5,501 nucleotides of DNA from a bacterium. Its GTDB lineage: Bacteria > Ratteibacteria > UBA8468 > B48-G9 > JAFGKM01. The notes beneath the pieces are model-generated. The model was not told where the DNA came from, ran no database searches, and saw nothing but the letters and a program-made list of their open reading frames with translations. The stretch spans positions 1 to 5,501 of the forward strand of contig JAOAEP010000099.1 in NCBI GenBank assembly GCA_026416755.1, given 5' to 3'. Shown one piece after another: positions 1-5,000 of the stretch (its first letter is position 1; each line of letters begins with the position of its first letter). The position numbers and the translations under genes are program-made.

Positions 1-644
1 TAAGAGACAGGTATTAGATATGGTTCATAAGGCACAAGTCCAAGAATTTTTAAGTTTATTTTTGAAAAAAACTTATTTAAGTACTTTTCAAGAACATCTT
101 TTTTTTCTTCTTGTATTTTGTTTATAATTATTCCTTTTACAGGAACATTCTTTTCTTTAAATAGGGCAAGATTTAAACTTATTTCATCCGCCGGCTTTCC
201 AATTCCACCTATTGAAATTATAATAACAGGGGAGTCAAGTATTTTTGCTACTTCTGCATTATTTAAGTCAAATATAGAACCAACTCCAGCATGGCCTGTC
301 CCTTCAATTAATACAATATCTTTATTTTCAGAAATTTTTTTATAACTTGATATAATTTTCTCTATAAGTTCTTCTTTATTTGGATTGTCAAGATAATTTC
401 TTGTGAAACCTTCTTCAACTGCAATAGGACTCATATCTTCAAGATTATCTTCTAACTTGCATATTTTCTTTATTAAAACAGCATCTTTATCAACTTTTTT
501 CCCATCAACATTTACATACTTTTGTCCCACTGGCTTTATAAAACCAATTTTTTCAGTGTATTTTTTCAATGCAAGAAAAAGGCCTATACTTATAACTGTT
601 TTTCCATCGTTTTGTCTTGTAGCGGCAATAAAAATATTCTTCAT
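1..644 (-). CDS. BioD-like P-loop NTPase (phosphotransacetylase N-terminal domain type, COG0857), 3' part outside window
   Basis: The minus strand is open from an ATG at 644-642 to the left edge, giving 214 residues without a stop. The protein begins MKNIFIAATRQNDGKTVIS, a Walker A-like loop in which the usual first Gly is Ala or Thr (G14-K15-T16), as in BioD/CobQ-type dethiobiotin synthetase folds. Other landmarks are GFIKPVGQ (residues 34-41), IEGTGHAG (113-120, Walker B/switch region), SIGGIGKPADE (144-154) and GIIINK (171-176, candidate base-recognition Asn-Lys). These match the BioD-like N-terminal domain of phosphotransacetylase and its stand-alone relatives, which often carry a DRTGG domain next; that part would lie beyond the edge. 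It is probably a cytoplasmic ATP-binding protein. The exact reaction is unknown, and catalytic Pta or biotin synthesis cannot be claimed. The gene is divergent from the tRNA. No Shine-Dalgarno site precedes the ATG, and a -10 box lies 6 bases upstream, suggesting a leaderless mRNA. I am sure that it is coding, fairly sure of the family and unsure of the function. Confidence 0.85.
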   Translation of the reverse strand, partial: MKNIFIAATRQNDGKTVISIGLFLALKKYTEKIGFIKPVGQKYVNVDGKKVDKDAVLIKKICKLEDNLEDMSPIAVEEGFTRNYLDNPNKEELIEKIISSYKKISENKDIVLIEGTGHAGVGSIFDLNNAEVAKILDSPVIIISIGGIGKPADEISLNLALFKEKNVPVKGIIINKIQEEKKDVLEKYLNKFFSKINLKILGLVPYEPYLIPVS

Positions 645-650
645 ATGTAA

Positions 651-659
651 ATTATAACA
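651..659 (-). promoter_or_regulatory. Extended -10 promoter of the BioD-like gene
   Basis: Read on the minus strand, this is TGTTATAAT, an exact extended -10 element (TGN plus TATAAT). Only 6 bases (TTACAT) separate it from the ATG, so transcription should start at or within a base or two of the start codon. No good -35 lies at 16-18 bases; TTCTCT at 674-679 is poor, which is tolerable for an extended -10 promoter. The predicted transcript is leaderless. Confidence 0.6.
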
Positions 660-663
660 CTTA

Positions 664-692
664 TTGACATTTTAGAGAAATTCAAATATAAT
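664..692 (+). promoter_or_regulatory. Full-consensus sigma70 promoter of tRNA-Val
   Basis: TTGACA at 664-669 and TATAAT at 687-692 are separated by exactly 17 bases, which matches the housekeeping sigma consensus at all 12 positions. The predicted start near 699-700 gives a 5' leader of about 5 bases before the mature tRNA end at 705. This fits a strongly expressed stable RNA gene. It lies back to back with the minus-strand extended -10 at 651-659. Confidence 0.85.
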
Positions 693-704
693 ATTTTTTA
701 ATCA

Positions 705-778
705 GGGCGGTTAGCTCAGTTGGTTAGAGTGCCACGTTGACATCGTGGAGGTCACAGGTTCAAGTCCTGTACCGCCCA
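705..778 (+). tRNA. tRNA-Val, anticodon GAC
   Basis: A complete cloverleaf can be drawn. The acceptor stem is GGGCGGT (705-711) with ACCGCCC (771-777). The D stem is GCTC (714-717) with GAGT (727-730, one G-U pair), around a loop AGTTGGTTA. The anticodon stem is CCACG (732-736) with CGTGG (744-748), around loop TTGACAT; the anticodon at 739-741 is GAC, reading GUC and GUU valine codons. The variable loop is AGGTC. The T arm is ACAGG/CCTGT with loop TTCAAGT. The discriminator is A778. The next bases are CCC rather than CCA, so the 3' CCA is not encoded and must be added by a CCA-adding enzyme. The gene stands alone here, with its own consensus promoter. Confidence 0.96.
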
Positions 779-868
779 CCCACCTATTTTATAATTTAAT
801 TAGTTATAAGATAACTCACTGAAAATTTGCATTTTAAATATATTAATAAGGAAAGGAAATTAAATAGG

Positions 869-924
869 TTGTAATTTGTAATTAGAAAAAATTGACTTTT
901 ATATTAGTTATGTTTAATTGTAAT
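869..924 (+). repeat. TTGTAAT repeats upstream of the operon (two in tandem, one downstream)
   Basis: TTGTAAT occurs as an exact tandem pair at 869-875 and 876-882, and again at 918-924. The pair lies about 10 bases before the candidate -35 at 892, and the third copy overlaps the end of the candidate -10. The distance from the second copy to the third is 42 bases, close to four helical turns. This layout would suit a transcription factor binding at two sites and looping. The sequence around it is very AT-rich, so chance is a real alternative. No known operator is recognised. Confidence 0.3.
892..918 (+). promoter_or_regulatory. Possible promoter of the DUF2961-amidohydrolase-dehydrogenase operon
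   Basis: TTGACT (892-897) is a 5/6 match to the -35 consensus and TTTAAT (913-918) a 5/6 match to the -10, but the spacer is 15 bases, which is short. A 17-base spacer would place a poor TAATTG at 915-920. A weak, perhaps activator-dependent, promoter is plausible beside the TTGTAAT repeats. Transcription would start near 925, leaving a leader of about 20 bases that contains the Shine-Dalgarno site. Confidence 0.35.
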
Positions 925-933
925 AATTAAAAA

Positions 934-940
934 AGGAGGT
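934..940 (+). promoter_or_regulatory. Strong Shine-Dalgarno site of the DUF2961 gene
   Basis: AGGAGGT is a near-perfect anti-16S match and ends 3 bases before the ATG at 944, slightly closer than usual. It fixes the start of the 384-residue protein; no other in-frame start lies close by. It shows that the organism uses classical ribosome binding for at least some genes. Confidence 0.85.
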
Positions 941-943
941 AGG

Positions 944-2098
944 ATGAGGAACTTATTTTTTGATTTATGTAAGGTAAAGAATGCAAAAACAAAAAGGGTT
1001 TCAAGTTATGATATTGAAGGAAGAAATAAGGATGCATGGAGAATAGAACCAGGAGAGACAAAAAAACTTGGAGAAATTGATGGACCTGGTTGTATAACTC
1101 ATATATGGATGACTCAAGGAGGGCCTTTATTTCTTTATAGAGAAGTGGTTTTAAAATTTTATTGGGATGGAGAAGAAAATCCAAGTATTTTAGTGCCACT
1201 GGGTGATTTTTTCTGCCTCGGTAATTCACTTACCAATTCTTTTTGTACATTACCTTTTACTGCTTCAACTTCAAATCCTTATAAATTTGGTTCCGGTTGT
1301 GCTTTAAACTGTTATTTACCAATGCCTTTCAGAAAACATGCAAAAATAGAAATAACAAATGAAGGGGAAGAACCATATAATCAGTATTTTTATATAGATT
1401 ATAAACTATATGAAAATCAATTTGAAGAGGATATTGCTTATCTACAGGCCCAGTGGAAAAGAGAAAATCCAACTCCTGGTTGGGGACCTGAAATACCTGT
1501 AAATGCACCTCAAGCGGACATTGTAAATAAGGAAGAGGTAGCATACAAGAATAATTATGAAATTCTTTATGCAGAAGGAATTGGTCATTATATTGGTTGT
1601 AATATTTCTGTTACAAATTTTCATGGGACATGGTGGGGAGAAGGCGGTGATATGATATGGGTTGATGGTTATAAATGGCCTCCAGATTTACACGGGACAG
1701 GAAGTGAGGACTATTTTAATCAGGCATGGGGTATGCAAAATAACGCCTTTTTATTTAATGGTTCTTCAATTTTTGAAGGTTTTTCTATTTTTGGGCACAA
1801 TCTTTATGATGGGAAACTTCAAGGAGGTTATCAAACTTCTTATATTTTTCATTTAACAAATCCAGTTCACTTCAAAAAATCAATTAAAGTCACAATTGAA
1901 GCAGGTCATGGAAATCATACACAGAATGATTATTCTTCAACTGCCTACTGGTATCAGATTGAACCTCATAAAAAATTTGATATTTTACCTGTTGAAAAAA
2001 GGCATCCTGTTTTACTATCTTTTATAAATCCTGAAAATTTAAAAACAGAAAAAAGGGATATAATAATAACAGAAGAAATGAAAGAAAAGAAAAAATGA
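944..2098 (+). CDS. DUF2961 / GH172-family glycoside hydrolase-like protein
   Basis: This 384-residue protein has the hallmarks of DUF2961, now CAZy family GH172: an N-terminal KRVSSYD (17-23), IDGPGCITHIWMT (45-57), and a motif block WWGEGGDMIWVDG (230-242) followed by HGTGSEDYFNQAWG (250-263). Characterised GH172 enzymes act on fructofuranosyl or D-arabinofuranosyl linkages and have a double jelly-roll fold. From memory, the catalytic pair of the Bifidobacterium enzyme are two Glu residues 21 apart. The best counterparts here are E233 (GEGG) and E255 (GTGSED), 22 apart because of one extra residue between the motifs. No signal peptide or membrane segment is visible, so cytoplasmic action is likely. 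The C-terminal tail (about 365-384) is Lys/Glu-rich. The gene is first in a three-gene operon, and its TGA overlaps the next ATG (ATGA). The family is clear. The substrate is unknown. Confidence 0.92.
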   Translation: MRNLFFDLCKVKNAKTKRVSSYDIEGRNKDAWRIEPGETKKLGEIDGPGCITHIWMTQGGPLFLYREVVLKFYWDGEENPSILVPLGDFFCLGNSLTNSFCTLPFTASTSNPYKFGSGCALNCYLPMPFRKHAKIEITNEGEEPYNQYFYIDYKLYENQFEEDIAYLQAQWKRENPTPGWGPEIPVNAPQADIVNKEEVAYKNNYEILYAEGIGHYIGCNISVTNFHGTWWGEGGDMIWVDGYKWPPDLHGTGSEDYFNQAWGMQNNAFLFNGSSIFEGFSIFGHNLYDGKLQGGYQTSYIFHLTNPVHFKKSIKVTIEAGHGNHTQNDYSSTAYWYQIEPHKKFDILPVEKRHPVLLSFINPENLKTEKRDIIITEEMKEKKK

Positions 2099-2895
2099 GA
2101 ATTATAGATATACATACACATGCATTTCCTGATAATGTAGCAGAAAAAGCAATTCCATTACTTGAAGAAGAGGGAAAAATTAAAGCAAAACTTGATGGCA
2201 AAATATCTTCTTTACTTTCTTCAATGGACAAACATGGAATAGAAAAAAGCGTAATATGCTCAATAGCAACAAAACCAACTCAATATAATCCCATATTAAA
2301 ATGGTCAAAAGAAATAAATTCAGAAAGAATTATTCCATTTCCTTCTTTTCATCAAGATGACCCATTTGTTTTTGAGAGAATTGAGGAAATAAAAAAAGAA
2401 GGATTTAAAGGAATAAAATTGCATCCTTATTATCAGAAATTTGTTGTTGATGAGGAAAAGATGATGAAAATTTATGATAAAATATGTAAAGAAAATCTTA
2501 TACTCGTTTTACATACAGGTTTTGATTTTGCATTTGAAAGAGTAAAAATTGCTGACCCTGAAAAAATTATGAATGTTAAAAGGGTATTTCCAAATTTAAA
2601 ACTAATCACAACACATCTTGGGGCATGGGAAGATTGGGATAATGTAGAAAAATATATGATAGGAAAGGAAGTTTATATGGAGATATCTTTTTCTCTTGAA
2701 TTTCTTGAAAAAGAAAGAGCAAAAAGAATGATTTTGGCTCATCCATCTGATTATATACTTTTTGGTACTGACTCACCTTGGACAGACCAAGGAGAAACAT
2801 TAAATCTTTTCAAAAAACTTAAATTACCATCTGAACTTGAAGAAAAAATTTTATATTTAAACGCTGAAAAATTACTTTTTCAAAAGGATAATTAA
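2095..2895 (+). CDS. Amidohydrolase family 2 (Amidohydro_2, TIM-barrel metal-dependent hydrolase)
   Basis: This 266-residue protein has the signature of the ACMSD/Amidohydro_2 branch of the amidohydrolase superfamily: an N-terminal HxH in DIHTH (H7, H9), FKGIKLHP (104-111), LVLHTGFDF (137-145, H140), ITTHLGAW (171-178, H174) and FGTDSPW (223-229, D226, the conserved metal-site Asp). Such enzymes hydrolyse or decarboxylate cyclic amides, lactones or carboxylates at a mononuclear or binuclear metal centre in the cytoplasm. The length is typical of the compact members. Translation is probably coupled to the upstream gene through the 4-base ATGA overlap; the preceding stretch is only A/G-rich, with no clear Shine-Dalgarno site. 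Between a GH172-like enzyme and a polyol-type dehydrogenase, a sugar-lactone or related hydrolase is a reasonable guess, but the sequence does not fix the substrate. ATG at 2095 is supported because the metal-binding HxH follows at residue 7. Confidence 0.9.
   Translation: MRIIDIHTHAFPDNVAEKAIPLLEEEGKIKAKLDGKISSLLSSMDKHGIEKSVICSIATKPTQYNPILKWSKEINSERIIPFPSFHQDDPFVFERIEEIKKEGFKGIKLHPYYQKFVVDEEKMMKIYDKICKENLILVLHTGFDFAFERVKIADPEKIMNVKRVFPNLKLITTHLGAWEDWDNVEKYMIGKEVYMEISFSLEFLEKERAKRMILAHPSDYILFGTDSPWTDQGETLNLFKKLKLPSELEEKILYLNAEKLLFQKDN
2885..2888 (+). promoter_or_regulatory. Shine-Dalgarno site of the dehydrogenase gene
   Basis: AGGA lies inside the last codons of the amidohydrolase gene and 8 bases before the ATG at 2897, which is normal spacing. 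Together with the 1-base gap between the genes, it indicates co-transcription and likely coupled translation. Confidence 0.55.
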
Positions 2896-2896
2896 A

Positions 2897-3916
2897 ATGA
2901 AAGGGGCATTTTTAATAAAACCATACAATATAGAAATAAGAGAGATAGAAAAACCAGAGATAAAAAACAAAGAGGATGTCTTAATAAGAATTAAAAGTGT
3001 TGGTGTGTGTGGGTCTGATATACATTACTACAAAGAAGGAAGAATTGGTGATTTTATAGTGAAAGAGCCGTTGATTTTAGGGCATGAAAGTGCAGGAATA
3101 GTTGAAAAAGTTGGAAAAGAAGTTAAAAATTTGAAAGAAGGGGATAAGGTTGCAATAGAACCAGGAATTCCTTGTAGAAAATGTGATTATTGTAAGGAAG
3201 GTAGATATAACTTATGTCCTGATGTAATATTTTTTGCAACTCCTCCTATCCACGGAACATTTTGTGAATATATTGTCCATCCATCTGACTTTGTTTATAG
3301 AATACCTGAGAACTTATCACTTGATGAAGCAACATTAATAGAACCTTTTTCTGTTGGAATTCATGCCTGTAATTTAATAAATTTAAAACCCGGTGAAAAA
3401 GTAATTGTTTCAGGACTTGGACCCGTTGGACTTCTTACCTCATTATCTGCAAAGATATATGGAGCAATTGTTTATGGAATTGAAAAAAGTGAAAAAAGGA
3501 TAGAATTTGCCAAAGGTTTTGGACTTGAAGATATATTTGATACAAAGAAAATAGAAACAAAAGAAATTAAAAATATTTTACCTGAAAAAGTTGATGTTGT
3601 TTTTGAATGTTCAGGATATTCTGGCTTAATAGAGGAAACAATTTATTGGGTTAAAAGAGGCGGAAAAATTGTATTTATTGGACTCGGAACTGATTTTGTA
3701 AACCTTAATATATCTAAAATAATAAATGATGAGTTAAAAATTTCAGGAATTTTCAGATATGTGAATACTTATAAAAAAGCAATAGAAATAATTAACAAAA
3801 ACAAAATTAACCTTAAACCATTAATAAGTAAAAATTTCCCTCTTACAGATATTAAAGAAGCACTTGAATATCCTAATAAAAATCCAGATTGCATAAAAGT
3901 AATTGTCAATCCTTAA
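2897..3916 (+). CDS. Zinc-dependent medium-chain dehydrogenase, sorbitol/xylitol dehydrogenase-like
   Basis: This 339-residue protein is complete and of normal family length. The catalytic zinc ligands of the sorbitol dehydrogenase branch are present: C38 in GVCGSDIHYYKEG, H63-E64 in GHESAG, and E149 in TLIEPFSVGIHAC. The structural zinc lobe is intact, with C93, C96, C99 and C107. The Rossmann fold has GLGPVG (173-178), and the second strand ends in an acidic residue (E196, followed by K197) rather than a phosphate-binding Arg, which favours NAD over NADP. The C-terminal FRYVNTYKKAIEII (286-299) also resembles sorbitol and xylitol dehydrogenases. The reaction expected of the family is NAD-linked oxidation of a polyol or sugar hydroxyl in the cytoplasm. 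L-threonine dehydrogenase is a less likely alternative. It is third in the operon, 1 base after the amidohydrolase. Its stop overlaps the stop of the convergent Asp-box gene. Confidence 0.93.
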   Translation: MKGAFLIKPYNIEIREIEKPEIKNKEDVLIRIKSVGVCGSDIHYYKEGRIGDFIVKEPLILGHESAGIVEKVGKEVKNLKEGDKVAIEPGIPCRKCDYCKEGRYNLCPDVIFFATPPIHGTFCEYIVHPSDFVYRIPENLSLDEATLIEPFSVGIHACNLINLKPGEKVIVSGLGPVGLLTSLSAKIYGAIVYGIEKSEKRIEFAKGFGLEDIFDTKKIETKEIKNILPEKVDVVFECSGYSGLIEETIYWVKRGGKIVFIGLGTDFVNLNISKIINDELKISGIFRYVNTYKKAIEIINKNKINLKPLISKNFPLTDIKEALEYPNKNPDCIKVIVNP

Positions 3917-4926
3917 ATTAAAAATTCTTCTTCCTTTATTAAATATCCTCTTATATGAGCATTAGGTGCATCATCAACTATATAATTAACAATATAAATC
4001 TCTTCATTGGGAAATTGAACCCATCCAGAGTATCCAGTGTCTGAAAATTTACTTCTATCATAATCAATTGGCTTTATTCTTGTATGTGCTTGATTTCTTT
4101 CTTTTGCAAGAGCGGATTCAATATCTGTTAAAGTTGCAAAAAAATTTTGTGTCCACCAACCAAGCCATCCTTTTCCACCCTGACAGAATCTATGAGTAAT
4201 TAATATATATCCACTTTTCAACAATCCACTTACAGGCCTATGACAACCAGGTATTGGAAATGGATAAGGTCCTTCCCATGTATTACCATAATCATAAGAA
4301 ATTGACTTAAAACAATCAAGCCCAAGAAAACTATTCTCTCTCATAAAGCAAACAAGTTCACCAGTGGGCAGTTCAAGAATAGACCCCTCACATAAATTTA
4401 ACCCTTCTTTTGATGCAACTTTAATGGGCCCTTCCCATTTTTTTCCTTTATTATCTGAAATATACAACATTTGCTCAAGGAATCCTTTTTCATTATATCT
4501 ATGGGAAGCAATTGTCCATCTACCATTTTTAAGTTCTTTCAATCTATCCGGAACTAACCCAGGTATTGGTAATTCAATTCCTTCACTCCAACTTTTTCCT
4601 TCATCCCAACTATACCACATATAAAGTTTCCTTTTTGAAATATCTTTTTCTCCAGCCCCTTTATCACAAATCACAACGACTCTTCCATCATTTAAAAAAG
4701 AAATTCTTGGACAATTCCAACCAGAACCAATTTCTGATAAAGAAATTTTTTTACTCCATGTTCTTCCTCTATCTAAACTTTCAGTAAAAACAACTTTTGA
4801 ATAACTTCTATCAGAATGATGTTTACACTCAAGAAAAACACATAATAATTTACCCGAAGGCAAGAGAACAACATCAGGAAATGCCTCATAAATACTATCA
4901 TCCCTACTTACAACAAACTTTTCCAT
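3913..4926 (-). CDS. Asp-box (BNR) six-bladed propeller protein, sialidase-like (BNR_2 type)
   Basis: This 337-residue protein has four Asp boxes (SxDxGxxW): 50-57 (SLDRGRTW), 106-113 (SWDEGKSW), 157-164 (SDNKGKKW, with Asn for Asp) and 210-217 (SYDYGNTW). This is the pattern of the sialidase-fold propeller. Other family-like segments are EAFPDVVLLPSGKLLCVF (14-31), EGSILELPTGELVCFMREN (180-198), HRPVSGLLKSG (229-239) and GYSGWVQFPNEEIYIVNY (298-315). The true-sialidase FRIP motif is replaced by AFP near residues 15-17, so the first Arg of the catalytic triad is not seen and real sialidase activity is doubtful. A different glycosidase or a binding role is possible. There is no signal peptide, suggesting a cytoplasmic protein. 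The gene converges on the dehydrogenase gene with a 4-base stop overlap and diverges from EF-P. No Shine-Dalgarno site is visible, and TATAAT lies 7 bases before the ATG, so a leaderless mRNA is likely. Confidence 0.88.
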   Translation of the reverse strand: MEKFVVSRDDSIYEAFPDVVLLPSGKLLCVFLECKHHSDRSYSKVVFTESLDRGRTWSKKISLSEIGSGWNCPRISFLNDGRVVVICDKGAGEKDISKRKLYMWYSWDEGKSWSEGIELPIPGLVPDRLKELKNGRWTIASHRYNEKGFLEQMLYISDNKGKKWEGPIKVASKEGLNLCEGSILELPTGELVCFMRENSFLGLDCFKSISYDYGNTWEGPYPFPIPGCHRPVSGLLKSGYILITHRFCQGGKGWLGWWTQNFFATLTDIESALAKERNQAHTRIKPIDYDRSKFSDTGYSGWVQFPNEEIYIVNYIVDDAPNAHIRGYLIKEEEFLI

Positions 4927-4933
4927 TTTTTCT

Positions 4934-4961
4934 ATTATATCTTAGAATTTGTAAAAATCAA
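4934..4961 (-). promoter_or_regulatory. Promoter of the Asp-box protein gene (leaderless)
   Basis: On the minus strand, TTGATT (4956-4961) and TATAAT (4934-4939) are 16 bases apart. Only 7 bases lie between the -10 box and the ATG at 4926, so the transcript should begin at about the start codon. The bases before ATG (AGAAAAA) contain no Shine-Dalgarno match. The -35 end is interleaved with the EF-P promoter on the other strand. Confidence 0.6.
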
Positions 4962-4977
4962 ATTTTGGGAATAAAAT
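4949..4977 (+). promoter_or_regulatory. Promoter of the EF-P-like gene
   Basis: TTGTAA (4949-4954, 4/6 match) and TAAAAT (4972-4977, 5/6 match) are separated by 17 bases. Transcription would start near 4984, giving a leader of about 17 bases containing the purine-rich ribosome site. The -35 falls inside the spacer of the divergent Asp-box promoter, so the two polymerase footprints overlap. Confidence 0.5.
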
Positions 4978-4990
4978 ATATATATAAAAA

Positions 4991-4997
4991 AGGGGGA
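4991..4997 (+). promoter_or_regulatory. G-rich Shine-Dalgarno site of the EF-P-like gene
   Basis: AGGGGGA ends 3 bases before the ATG at 5001. It is a run of five G rather than GGAGG, so it pairs with the anti-Shine-Dalgarno partly through G-U, but its position and strength support ATG 5001 as the start. A GTG codon follows directly and is less likely to be the start. Confidence 0.65.
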
Positions 4998-5000
4998 AAG

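Noticed and set aside
118..657. Plus-strand open frames at 118-345 and 403-657
   Set aside because: They are antisense to the clear BioD-like coding frame, and their Phe/Ser/Ile-rich translations are typical of reverse-strand shadows.
802..816. Inverted repeat AGTTAT-AAG-ATAACT after the tRNA, as a terminator
   Set aside because: The six-pair stem is AT-rich, the loop is 3 bases, and no T tract follows, so it is too weak to call an intrinsic terminator.
822..835. Inverted repeat AAAAT-TTGC-ATTTT
   Set aside because: A five-pair A/T stem is expected by chance in such AT-rich DNA, and it has no T tract or other supporting context.
927..1229. Minus-strand open frame of about 100 residues at the start of the operon
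   Set aside because: It is antisense to the DUF2961 gene and its ribosome site, with Leu/Phe/Tyr-rich low-complexity content and no start signal.
4978..4990. TATATATATAAAA stretch as an archaeal-type TATA box
   Set aside because: All other promoters here are bacterial sigma70-like, and the tRNA and EF-P are bacterial in type; a TAAAAT -10 with a -35 at 17 bases explains the region better.
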